Shown here: in pieces, positions 1-5,961 of the stretch
Layout of the letters: each line of letters opens with the position of its first letter
How positions within the stretch are numbered: position 1 is the first letter of the stretch
Origin: an uncultured Erysipelotrichaceae bacterium
GTDB lineage: Bacteria > Bacillota_I > Bacilli_A > Erysipelotrichales > Erysipelotrichaceae
Direction: 5' to 3'
DNA length: 8,480 nucleotides
Assembly: GCA_947575425.1 (NCBI GenBank)
Contig: CANPNQ010000027.1
Location: 1-8,480 of the forward strand
Made by a program: the position numbers and the translations under genes
Notes under the pieces: generated by a model
What the model saw: the letters and a program-made list of their open reading frames with translations, nothing else
What the model was told of the DNA's origin: nothing
The model's database searches: none

Positions 1-69
1 TGTGGTTTTGCCATAATGTGCATAAGGGATTCAGAAATGCTGCAACATAGGGGCACTCTCTTAACATAG
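1..69 (+). other. Left edge: unassigned sequence, possibly gene ends
   Basis: Two plus-strand frames are open to the left edge: frame 1 closes at TAG 67-69 and frame 3 at TAG 48-50. Either could be the last residues of an upstream gene, but both are too short to recognise. The stretch also holds the left arm (7-19) of a long-range inverted repeat whose right arm covers the start codon of the IIB gene. No promoter for IIB can be assigned with confidence; it may lie to the left of the window. Confidence 0.25.
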
Positions 70-143
70 AAGAGAACGATGACTAGAAAGGAACAGATGA
101 TTACCGAAAGAATGTAATCATCACATAAAAACATTATGGCAAA
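7..143 (+). promoter_or_regulatory. Candidate structured leader of the IIB gene
   Basis: A 13-base segment at 7-19 (TTTGCCATAATGT) is the exact reverse complement of 131-143, which contains the IIB start codon at 136-138. Nested inside are GCAT/ATGC (20-23/37-40), TCTCTT/AAGAGA (57-62/70-75) and a perfect 9-bp hairpin (96-104/114-122, loop 105-113). As RNA this would be a closing helix around a multibranch junction, with the start codon paired. The only Shine-Dalgarno-like element, AAAGGA at 87-92, lies unpaired between two inner hairpins. The complementarity is seen directly; folding and a switch function are inferred. The same repeats could instead act as DNA, for example as recombination or operator sites. 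Confidence 0.4.
96..122 (+). repeat. 9-bp inverted repeat / hairpin before IIB
   Basis: GATGATTAC at 96-104 and GTAATCATC at 114-122 are perfect reverse complements with a 9-nt loop. No U-tract follows, so it is not an intrinsic terminator. It lies between the AAAGGA at 87-92 and the ATG at 136. If folded, it shortens the effective ribosome-site spacing from 43 nt to about 16 nt. Its right arm runs into an ATCACATAA motif at 120-128. Confidence 0.55.
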
Positions 144-624
144 TATTGTAAATGTTCGTATTGACGAAAGATTGATCCACGGGCAGGTAGCTGCTTTCTG
201 GACCAACACATTGAACGTATCTCGTTTGATGGTAATTGACGATTCCGCAGCATCTGATGAGATTCAGAAGATGGCATTGAAGATGGCATGTCCTTCTACC
301 GTTAAATTATCTATTTTACCGGTTGAGAAAGCATGTGCCCGTCTGAATGATCCGACTGCGTATGTTGGAGAGCGTATCTTTATCGTTATGCGTGGCACAA
401 AGACCTTGGATGCGGCTATCAAAGGCGGCGCTCCGATTACTGAGGTTACAGTCGGAAATATGTCCAACAAGGTTGGCTCCACTCGTGTATATCATACCGT
501 TTGCGTGACTCAGGATGACTTGACGATCTTCCGTGATCTGAACAGCAAGGGTATCAAGTTTACAGCTCAGATGGTACCATCCGATGAGCCGCAGAACTTC
601 ATTGAACTGACAAAGAACCTGTAA
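136..624 (+). CDS. PTS IIB subunit, mannose/fructose/sorbose/N-acetylgalactosamine family
   Basis: This is the cytoplasmic phosphotransfer subunit of a mannose-family sugar PTS: it takes phosphate from IIA onto a histidine and passes it to the sugar carried by IIC/IID. At 162 aa it is full length for the family. The N-terminus has the hallmark VRIDERLIHGQV; His15 is the expected phosphorylated residue. VIDD (33-36) and VGNMS (106-110) also fit, the latter resembling IIB proteins of the galactosamine (Aga) type. The start is set by homology, since a TAA lies in frame at 115-117. No Shine-Dalgarno sits just upstream; the 20 bases before the ATG are A/C/T-rich. The gene stands alone, with a terminator right after it and its likely IIC/IID partners 5.6 kb downstream. 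Substrate specificity is not determinable. Confidence 0.95.
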   Translation: MANIVNVRIDERLIHGQVAAFWTNTLNVSRLMVIDDSAASDEIQKMALKMACPSTVKLSILPVEKACARLNDPTAYVGERIFIVMRGTKTLDAAIKGGAPITEVTVGNMSNKVGSTRVYHTVCVTQDDLTIFRDLNSKGIKFTAQMVPSDEPQNFIELTKNL

Positions 625-667
625 GAAAAAAACTGCTTTTCCAAATGCGGAAGAGCAGTTTTTTTTA
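625..667 (+). terminator. Rho-independent terminator after IIB
   Basis: The stem 631-642 (AACTGCTTTTCC) pairs with 649-660 (GGAAGAGCAGTT), 12 bp with one T-G wobble and a 6-nt loop. It is followed by a T-run from 661 and preceded by an A-run at 625-630, so it could act on both strands. It ends the IIB transcript and separates it from the following minus-strand gene. The stretch 668-833 holds no gene I can support. Confidence 0.9.
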
Positions 668-833
668 TTGGCTCGTATGTGGTGGTCGTTGCTTGGTTTG
701 GCGTTAAAATGATAGAAGTGTTAGGGGATAGAGAAGAGAAAAAGATGCTGGCAAAGCGATATCAAAAATAAATAAAGCGCGTTTACCGCTTAAAGGCATC
801 AGGAAGAATCTTTCAACAAGCACGACATAGGGA

Positions 834-861
834 AGAAAAAAGGACAGCCCTTCCTGCCCTT
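834..861 (-). terminator. Terminator of the minus-strand membrane-protein gene
   Basis: Read on the minus strand, AAGGGCAG (861-854) pairs with CTGTCCTT (847-840), 8 bp with one G-T wobble and a 6-nt loop. It is followed by a run of T (plus-strand A-run 836-841). It begins 7 bases past the stop codon of the gene at 869-1351. Confidence 0.85.
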
Positions 862-868
862 ATATCGG

Positions 869-1351
869 TTATTTGTTTCGTACCTCGGTTAGTTTTTTAT
901 CTAAAATCTCATAAGCCTTAGGCGATATGGGATATTTATCTCCGTTTAACATAACGACTTTGACAAATGCAAATTTTAGATTGAGAATTCTCTCAAAATG
1001 CTTGATGCTTTTTAGCCGCAAAACCTCTCCCTTTGTGATAAACTGGGAATTGTTATAATAGAGTACATATTTATATGGAGCGACCAGCAATTCACCGACA
1101 AACAGTAATGCGGTCACGATCCCCATCGCTATCGTTTCATCGCTTTGTTCCATGGCGCCATAGATCGCAGATCCCAAACCAAACAGAATCAACAGTACAT
1201 AGATGAGCCGAACCACCTTGGAATAATTGAATTCTTCAAACTTTCGGTTGGTAATGGCGTTTTGTATGGCCTCCTTGTATTTGACTGCCTCTTTGTATTT
1301 CACTCCTGCCATCACTGCACCGATCACAGTGGCAAATATAATAATAAACAT
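869..1351 (-). CDS. Hypothetical small membrane protein
   Basis: The protein is 160 aa and not assigned to a named family. It has an N-terminal hydrophobic segment (about 2-17), a charged stretch with the perfect tandem hexapeptide VKYKEA-VKYKEA (17-28), and a pair of predicted membrane helices (about 46-66 and 73-91). A C-terminal region (about 96-158) of alternating hydrophobic and charged residues probably lies in the cytoplasm. The start at 1351 has a good ribosome site (AAGGAG, seven bases away on the minus strand). It has its own extended -10 promoter and terminator, so it is monocistronic. The layout of a helix hairpin followed by a small domain resembles the protein at 1619-2122, including a shared GDKY, so the two may be remote relatives. 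Function is unknown. Confidence 0.8.
   Translation of the reverse strand: MFIIIFATVIGAVMAGVKYKEAVKYKEAIQNAITNRKFEEFNYSKVVRLIYVLLILFGLGSAIYGAMEQSDETIAMGIVTALLFVGELLVAPYKYVLYYNNSQFITKGEVLRLKSIKHFERILNLKFAFVKVVMLNGDKYPISPKAYEILDKKLTEVRNK
1269..1304 (-). repeat. 18-bp tandem duplication inside the membrane-protein gene
   Basis: Positions 1269-1286 and 1287-1304 are adjacent 18-base units matching at 16 of 18 positions. On the minus strand each encodes VKYKEA, so the differences are silent at protein level. This looks like a fairly recent in-frame duplication that lengthens the charged stretch after the first hydrophobic segment. Confidence 0.9.
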
Positions 1352-1398
1352 AGTGCTTCTCCTTCGCTTCTTTCTTTTTCTTGCTTTTATTTTCCTCT

Positions 1399-1427
1399 AT
1401 TATAGCATATTCATGAAAAAGAAAGCA
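1399..1427 (-). promoter_or_regulatory. Extended -10 promoter for the minus-strand gene
   Basis: On the minus strand, TGCTATAAT contains a perfect TATAAT (plus coordinates 1399-1404) preceded by the TG of an extended -10 element. The -35 region is poor (TGCTTT at 1427-1422, 17-bp spacer), as is usual for extended -10 promoters. Transcription should start near 1392, about 40 bases before the start codon. Confidence 0.75.
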
Positions 1428-1564
1428 CATAAATTAAAAAAATGCTTGTGGTCATAGAGACAGATAGCTAAAATGACCGTGAATATAGGAATAGGAAGGA
1501 AAGGGATATCTGATTTAGACGAGATATAAATGACAGCGGTGTATGGCAATAAAAAAAGAAAAGG

Positions 1565-1593
1565 TTCACAAATGAAACAATTTTAGGTATAAT
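1565..1593 (+). promoter_or_regulatory. Promoter of the 1619-3110 operon
   Basis: TTCACA at 1565-1570 and TATAAT at 1588-1593 are separated by exactly 17 bp. The -10 overlaps an ATG at 1592, ruling that ATG out as the start of the following gene and supporting the start at 1619. Confidence 0.8.
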
Positions 1594-1618
1594 GAATAGC
1601 AAAGAAAGAGGGATCAGT

Positions 1619-2122
1619 ATGGAGTTTGAATTGGTAAATGCCTTTCCCCTCAGCAGTGTGGAAGGATTGGGCGTACCGAAAAAGGAAATAACCACAAAAC
1701 CGTATATTGCATTGGCAGTCTGCTTTGTGTTATCGATCATTATGCTGCTGATATCGCCGGCGATGCGGATTCTGGGAATTATCGTATTGGTGATCACGAT
1801 ATTGGCATTTGTGAAAATACCGAATGAAAAGCGCATCGCTTTCTATGATACCTGTTTGGTTATTTTTCCGCCCAAGCAGCGGGAACTGTGCCAAAAGGTG
1901 GATTTTGATGAGATCATCGAATGGGTCGTTCGTCAGGGAAAGGTTGGCGGTGATCAGCTGATTCTGCGTTTGGAAGGGGATAAATACATTCAGACAGAAT
2001 CGTTTAATTCTACTCGAATCGTCCGATTTTTAAACAATGTGATGCCGGAGCGCGAGGCAAATCGCAAGCAACGTAATGAGATGAAGAACACGCCGTTTCA
2101 ATGGCTGCGGAAGAAGAAATGA
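1619..2122 (+). CDS. Hypothetical membrane protein with C-terminal small domain
   Basis: The protein is 167 aa. After about 28 residues come two predicted membrane helices (about 29-47 and 50-66) with a very short turn. A soluble part of roughly 70 residues follows (71-143: beta-like strands around FYDTCLVIFP, DEIIEW, QLILRLEGDKYIQ, then a helix RIVRFLNNV). The tail is basic and ends in RKKK. The order of helix hairpin then small beta-rich domain recalls YcxB-like or bacterial PH-like membrane proteins, but this is inferred from shape only. The start at 1619 has an AAAGAGGG ribosome site six bases away; an in-frame ATG at 1592 is inside the -10 box. It is followed after one base by the M28-like gene, so the two are probably translated together and may work together. 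Confidence 0.8.
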   Translation: MEFELVNAFPLSSVEGLGVPKKEITTKPYIALAVCFVLSIIMLLISPAMRILGIIVLVITILAFVKIPNEKRIAFYDTCLVIFPPKQRELCQKVDFDEIIEWVVRQGKVGGDQLILRLEGDKYIQTESFNSTRIVRFLNNVMPEREANRKQRNEMKNTPFQWLRKKK

Positions 2123-2123
2123 T

Positions 2124-3110
2124 ATGACAACAGAAGATTTGATAATGAAATATGCCATCGGTTTGCATAAGCGCTTCAGTGCCAAGCAAAAGCAGATGTT
2201 TATCCGAGTGGCAGCGAAGGATTTCAGTGATTTGGGATATGCGGTAAAAGCCAACACGGGAAAGCATAAGCGGATGCGTTCCATCAATTTAATGGTAGGA
2301 GATGTCAAAAATGCAGAGACGCTCATCGTAGCGAATTACGATACGCCGCAGCACAATTTCGGTAATCCGATGAAGTATTACCCCTTTAACGGAGTTTCGA
2401 CGTTTGTGTCTAGTTTTTTACCCATTTATGCGCCGATGATCATCGGCGGTGTGCTGATGCTTTATATTTTGATGCAGCAGATGCCATATCTCAACTTTGC
2501 AACGGATTTTTGGTGGTCGCTGTTTTGGCTATGTCTGTTTATCGTATGCGCTGTATTTACTCCGATCATGACGATTGGTATAGGCAATAAGGTGAATTTT
2601 AACCGCAATACCTCCGGCGTTGTGGCAGCCCTGCGATTGGCGGAGGAATTGAACAAGGAGCAGCGCAAAAAGGTAGCGTTTGTTTTGACGGATAACGGAT
2701 GCCGCAATCACGGTGGTGATTATCTGTTAAGAGAGAGCTTTCCGGATCTGTTGGATGATAAGCTGGTGATCATGTTGGATTGCGTCGGTGATGGAGATAC
2801 CTTGGTGATCGGCTATAAGGATGATACGATGCAGGAGGCAAAGGATATGGCGGCCTGCTTTCAACCACGCCCCAAGCGCCATCTCTGCCCAAAGGAGGAT
2901 CTTCGTTATACATCGTTCTCTTTCTATCCGAGAGGATTGTTATTGGCACGCGGAAATTTTTACAATGATGTGTTGATGGTAGAGAATATATCGACCAACA
3001 AAGATACGAATTGTGATGGAAAAGCGATTGATGAGTTGGTCGCAGGATTGAAGAAGTATTGCGGACATAAGGCAAAGCATACGGATGAGAGGGAGGAAGC
3101 AGCTGCATAA
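2124..3110 (+). CDS. M28-like membrane-anchored protein, probable pseudo-peptidase
   Basis: The 328-aa protein resembles M28 zinc aminopeptidases in the order of its motifs. These are ANYDTP (70-75, where M28 has AHxD), NRNTSGVVAALRLAEEL (160-176, where M28 has a DN-SG motif), VAFVLTDNGC (184-193, where M28 has the glutamate pair), LDCVGDGD (218-225) and NISTNKDT (288-295, where M28 has HT..DT). Most metal ligands are replaced: His to Asn71, Asp to Arg161, Glu-Glu to Gly192-Cys193, His to Ser290; only Asp219 is kept. A transmembrane hairpin (about 98-118 and 128-152) is inserted between the first two motifs. I infer a catalytically dead, membrane-tethered fold used for binding or scaffolding. 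It starts one base after the preceding stop, with GGAAGAAG upstream, and is followed by a terminator. M28 descent is moderately sure; the partner is unknown. Confidence 0.75.
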   Translation: MTTEDLIMKYAIGLHKRFSAKQKQMFIRVAAKDFSDLGYAVKANTGKHKRMRSINLMVGDVKNAETLIVANYDTPQHNFGNPMKYYPFNGVSTFVSSFLPIYAPMIIGGVLMLYILMQQMPYLNFATDFWWSLFWLCLFIVCAVFTPIMTIGIGNKVNFNRNTSGVVAALRLAEELNKEQRKKVAFVLTDNGCRNHGGDYLLRESFPDLLDDKLVIMLDCVGDGDTLVIGYKDDTMQEAKDMAACFQPRPKRHLCPKEDLRYTSFSFYPRGLLLARGNFYNDVLMVENISTNKDTNCDGKAIDELVAGLKKYCGHKAKHTDEREEAAA

Positions 3111-3177
3111 AGGAAGCTGGGGCAGGATGATGCCATAAGCATATGCATCGAGTGATATATCAACCAATAAAGAACCA

Positions 3178-3210
3178 TTGAAAATGACCGTTATCAGCGG
3201 TCATTTTTCA
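3178..3210 (+). terminator. Terminator after the M28-like gene
   Basis: AAAATGACCG (3181-3190) and CGGTCATTTT (3198-3207) form a perfect 10-bp stem with a 7-nt loop, ending in T residues. The leading A-run also makes it usable on the other strand. Confidence 0.9.
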
Positions 3211-3358
3211 TATTTGGGATAGGAGGAAGCAGAGCGGACAAGGGAATGCATGAGAAAGGATAGACTGCTTGGAAATGGCAATGAAAAGTATGTGCGCTTC
3301 CGCATGTCCTTTCCTGTTTGTATGATCCCTTTTAAAACTATGCTATGATCGAAAAAAA
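3211..3358 (+). other. Intergenic stretch with no supported gene
   Basis: Together with the flanking terminator and promoter this is part of a 361-bp gap (3111-3471). I see only very short open frames, the longest about 16 codons from around 3276, with no ribosome site or recognisable product. No RNA gene or repeat stands out. Confidence 0.5.
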
Positions 3359-3425
3359 CTTTGATAAGTCTGCATTATCACATAATTCAAATATTGCATT
3401 TTAATTATTGACTTTGTTATCAAAG
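3359..3425 (+). promoter_or_regulatory. Inverted repeat and motif cluster at the SIS promoter (candidate operator)
   Basis: CTTTGATAA (3359-3367) is the exact reverse complement of TTATCAAAG (3417-3425), 58 bp apart centre to centre. The right copy lies between the -35 and -10 boxes, where a bound repressor would block RNA polymerase; the left copy could allow looping. Between them is TCACATAATT (3378-3387), also found twice upstream of the IIC gene. The bound protein is unknown; the GntR regulator at 8033-8480 is a candidate. Confidence 0.5.
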
Positions 3426-3435
3426 GGTCTATAAT
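3408..3435 (+). promoter_or_regulatory. Promoter of the three-gene SIS operon
   Basis: TTGACT (3408-3413) and a perfect TATAAT (3430-3435) are 16 bp apart, so transcription should start near 3442, about 30 bases before the first start codon. The spacer contains one arm of an inverted repeat. Confidence 0.85.
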
Positions 3436-3471
3436 TAAACCTGTAAGACAAAACAGAAAAGGAGAAAGAAA

Positions 3472-4215
3472 ATGCTTACTACAAAAGATTTTTTCAAAGT
3501 GGCAAAAGAACGTCTTGCATTCACCAAAGAGTCACAGCGGGAAAATATTCTGGCTGCGGCTAAGATGATGGGTGATTGTATGGAAGAAAACGGCTTAGTT
3601 CAGCTGTTCGGCTTGAATCACGGTCGTGCATTTGCCATGGAGCTTGGCTATCGTGCCGGCGGTCTTATGCCATTTCACCAGTTCAATGTGGTGGATCTTG
3701 TGATGCGTGGTGTGATCAGTGAGGATGAGTTCCATCAGCCTGATTTTGATGACAACACGGAAATGGCTCATAAGTTATGGGATCTCTATAACATTGTGCC
3801 GAGCGATATGTTTATTTTGGTAAGTTTTGCGGGTAATGAGGGTATTATGGTTGAAACTGCTTTGAAGGCAAAGGAAGCAGGACATAAGATCATTGCTGTG
3901 GTTTCTAAAAAATTGGCGGACAAAGCAGTTTCCAGACATCCTTCTGGTAAAAAGCTGACGGATCTGGCTGATTTGGTGATCGACAACTGTGCCGATGAAT
4001 GCGATGCGCTGCTGGATGTGGATGGTGTTCATAAGATGACCCAGATCGCAACGATCAGCGGCAATGTGATTGCACAGATGATCACTGCGGAGACCTATCA
4101 CTATCTGACAGCGCAAGGGAAGGAATGTCCGATTCTGCTCAGTGTCAATGTTAAGGGTGCCGATGTGCATAACAAAGAGATGTCCGATCAGTATCTCGGA
4201 CGCTGGGATTCTTAG
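3472..4215 (+). CDS. SIS-domain protein 1, with altered phosphosugar loops
   Basis: This 247-aa cytoplasmic protein has the phosphosugar-binding SIS fold, of the uncharacterised SIS group marked by SRHPSGKKL (154-162) and a C-terminal VNVKGADVHN (225-234). It is clearly related to the next two genes. Its sugar-phosphate loops differ: GSGHS of its neighbours is GLNHG (47-51), and SNSG is SFAGNEG (118-124), so the usual phosphate-binding serines are partly missing. It may be a regulatory or non-catalytic subunit, or act on another ligand. The start has GGAGAAAG seven bases upstream. It is first in an operon, and its TAG stop overlaps the AGGAGG of the next gene. SIS proteins near PTS genes often convert hexose or hexosamine phosphates or glycated-amine phosphates; the reaction here is unknown. 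Confidence 0.9.
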   Translation: MLTTKDFFKVAKERLAFTKESQRENILAAAKMMGDCMEENGLVQLFGLNHGRAFAMELGYRAGGLMPFHQFNVVDLVMRGVISEDEFHQPDFDDNTEMAHKLWDLYNIVPSDMFILVSFAGNEGIMVETALKAKEAGHKIIAVVSKKLADKAVSRHPSGKKLTDLADLVIDNCADECDALLDVDGVHKMTQIATISGNVIAQMITAETYHYLTAQGKECPILLSVNVKGADVHNKEMSDQYLGRWDS

Positions 4216-4227
4216 GAGGACTTTGAC

Positions 4228-4977
4228 ATGAAAGAAATTACAATGGATGTATTTTACGATGAATTGAGCGGCTTGCTTGATACATTGTTGGAAAAAGAGG
4301 AAAAGAATATTAAGGCGGGTGCGGAAATCATGGCAGAAACCGTTGCCAATGGCGGCGTTGTCCATGTACTTGGCTCCGGTCATTCCGTTGGTTTTGCGAT
4401 GGAAATGCGCGATCGTGTAGGCAGCCTTGCCTGCATTCATAAGATCGAAACCAATGATTTTGTGTTAAAGGGCAAGGTTAGCTTGGAGGAGTTTAAGGAC
4501 AACACAAACCCCTTTGAACGTCGTGCCGGTGTCGGCGATCAGTTATATGATCTGTATGATGTTCGCCCTGAAGATTGCTTTATCATCATTTCCAATTCCG
4601 GTATCAACGGTGTTGTGATTGATTTGGCAGTTGCGGCGAAGCAGCATGGACATAAGGTCATTGTCGTTACCAGCTGGCAGCACACAAGCTCTGAGGATTC
4701 TCGTCATCCAAGCGGCTTCAAGCTGTATGAAAAAGGTGATGTAGTCATTGACAACTGCGGTCCTTGCGGGGATGCCTTGATCGAAACGGGAAAAATCGAA
4801 AAGATCTGCTCCGTATCTTCTATCACCGGTGCTTTTATCGCACAGGCATTGGAATGCGAAACAGGTCGTATTCTAAAGGAGAAGGGCGTAGAGCTTCCGA
4901 TCTATTGGGATGAAGCATTGGAAGGTGCCAAGGAGCACAATGAGGCACTGCGCGCCCAATATGCGCTCAGAGTGTAA
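4228..4977 (+). CDS. SIS-domain protein 2
   Basis: The protein is 249 aa and a paralogue of the genes on both sides. The phosphosugar loops are intact: GSGHS (49-53) and SNSG (122-125), followed by SRHPSG (158-163). It shares with SIS protein 1 a central stretch (about 70-118, ending in DLYDVRPEDCF) that differs from protein 3, so 1 and 2 are likely the closer pair. A CGPC motif (177-180) sits where the paralogues have CADEC or CVPSG; it may be structural only. The AGGAGG at 4214-4219 overlaps the upstream stop, so translation is probably coupled, favouring balanced production and perhaps a mixed oligomer with protein 1 (SIS proteins are generally dimers or tetramers). Its substrate is unknown. 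Confidence 0.92.
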   Translation: MKEITMDVFYDELSGLLDTLLEKEEKNIKAGAEIMAETVANGGVVHVLGSGHSVGFAMEMRDRVGSLACIHKIETNDFVLKGKVSLEEFKDNTNPFERRAGVGDQLYDLYDVRPEDCFIIISNSGINGVVIDLAVAAKQHGHKVIVVTSWQHTSSEDSRHPSGFKLYEKGDVVIDNCGPCGDALIETGKIEKICSVSSITGAFIAQALECETGRILKEKGVELPIYWDEALEGAKEHNEALRAQYALRV

Positions 4978-5082
4978 AGCACGCCTTTGATGCAGGCATA
5001 AATCCAAGCATACAAGCATTTCCTATGAATGAGTGGATGCGACAAAAGAAAGATAAACAAACATAGAAAAGGAGAGTATACC

Positions 5083-5805
5083 ATGTACGAATTTGAATAT
5101 ATGACAAAGATTAACGAGCTGTTACAGAAGGCTCATGATGTAAATAAGGAAGAAATCAAAAAATTGGCTCGCATTTTTGCGGATTGCATCAAAAATGATA
5201 AGGTGATTCACACATTTGGAACCGGCCATTCGCATATGATTGGTATTGAGCTGTTTGCCCGTGCCGGCGGTCTGGGAAATGTGGATGCGATGCTGGATCC
5301 CGATTCTTTAACAGCATTCGGCGCACAGCGCAGCGGTGCGATCGAGAAATTACCGGGTCTTGCGGATCTGATCTATGACAACTACAAGATCGAAAAAGGT
5401 GATATTATGATCATTTCCAGCAACTCCGGACGGAATGCAGTGCCGATTGAAATGGCAATGCGTTCTCAGAAGGAAGGCGTTTATGTTGTAGCTGTAACCA
5501 ATTTGGAACAGTCCAAGGCAACCACCAGCCGTCATCCTTCCGGCAAGAAGCTGTATGAGTATGCGGACAGCATTTTGGATAACTGCGTACCGAGCGGTGA
5601 CGCATTGTTAAATATTGATGGTGTATTGACTGGCCCGGGCTCCTCTATCTCCAGCATGTTCCTGCTAGATACCATCGTGGCAGAGGCATTGAAGATCTGC
5701 GCAGCCGAAGGTGTAAAGGCACCGGTATTCCAGTCCCAGAACGTAGATGGCTTCGATAATGATGCGATTTACAATAAATATGAGGGACGCGTGAAACACT
5801 TCTAG
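5083..5805 (+). CDS. SIS-domain protein 3 (UPF0309-like)
   Basis: This 240-aa protein is the closest of the three to the standard uncharacterised SIS/UPF0309 group. It has GTGHSHM (46-52), RAGGLGNVD (60-68), SNSGRNAVPIEMA (113-125), SRHPSGKKLYE (149-159), VPSGDAL (169-175) and a C-terminal QNVDGFDND (219-227). All loop residues expected for phosphosugar binding are present. The start at 5083 is chosen for its AAAAGGAG site; an in-frame alternative at 5029 has none. A 105-bp gap separates it from protein 2, longer than the 12 bp between 1 and 2, but I see no convincing terminator or promoter there. It is the last gene of the operon. An isomerase, deaminase or deglycase acting on the PTS product is plausible but unproven. 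Confidence 0.93.
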   Translation: MYEFEYMTKINELLQKAHDVNKEEIKKLARIFADCIKNDKVIHTFGTGHSHMIGIELFARAGGLGNVDAMLDPDSLTAFGAQRSGAIEKLPGLADLIYDNYKIEKGDIMIISSNSGRNAVPIEMAMRSQKEGVYVVAVTNLEQSKATTSRHPSGKKLYEYADSILDNCVPSGDALLNIDGVLTGPGSSISSMFLLDTIVAEALKICAAEGVKAPVFQSQNVDGFDNDAIYNKYEGRVKHF

Positions 5806-5826
5806 TTATCACTGACTGCACACGAT

Positions 5827-5855
5827 GATGCGGAAGTGAGAGCTTCCGCATTTTC
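5827..5855 (+). terminator. Terminator of the SIS operon
   Basis: ATGCGGAAG (5828-5836) and CTTCCGCAT (5843-5851) form a perfect 9-bp stem with the 6-nt loop TGAGAG, followed by TTTCTTTC. It lies 22 bases after the SIS 3 stop, so the PTS genes downstream have their own promoter. Confidence 0.85.
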
Positions 5856-5961
5856 TTTCGATATTTGTTTGGGGAAGGAACAGTGATCTCATTATGGTAA
5901 TGTTATTCGAAAATAGAACCATAAAAAAATAAAAAACAGAAAAGCAGTCAGATAGATTGGC
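5856..5961 (+). other. A/T-rich intergenic stretch with no supported gene
   Basis: This is the left part of the 419-bp gap between SIS 3 and the IIC gene. It contains a 7-bp inverted repeat, TTATGGT (5892-5898) and ACCATAA (5918-5924), beside an A-rich run, possibly a weak hairpin. Nothing else is recognisable; regulatory elements of the IIC promoter start at about 5962. Confidence 0.4.

Noticed and set aside
97..117. Six-codon frame MITERM as a real leader peptide gene
   Set aside because: Too short to support by itself, and its start codon lies in the hairpin at 96-122; kept only as an alternative in the IIB leader finding.
20..130. Firm call of an invertible (phase-variable) DNA segment
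   Set aside because: The arms are only 13 bp and one overlaps the coding start. Inverting the segment does not create a ribosome site or an obvious promoter, and no recombinase gene is in the window.
1592..1618. ATG 1592 as start of the small membrane-protein gene
   Set aside because: This ATG overlaps the -10 box TATAAT, while ATG 1619 has a good ribosome site.
3775..4440. A 221-codon open frame on the minus strand
   Set aside because: It lies antisense to two clear SIS genes, has no ribosome site or family resemblance, and its composition (many His, Asn, Ile) is typical of a shadow frame.
5029..5082. ATG 5029 as start of SIS protein 3
   Set aside because: No ribosome site, and the extra 18 residues are highly basic and absent from its paralogues; ATG 5083 has AAAAGGAG.
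4978..5082. Possible internal terminator or promoter between SIS 2 and SIS 3
   Set aside because: Only a 4-bp stem without a T-tract, and no paired -35/-10 boxes, so the three genes are treated as one operon.
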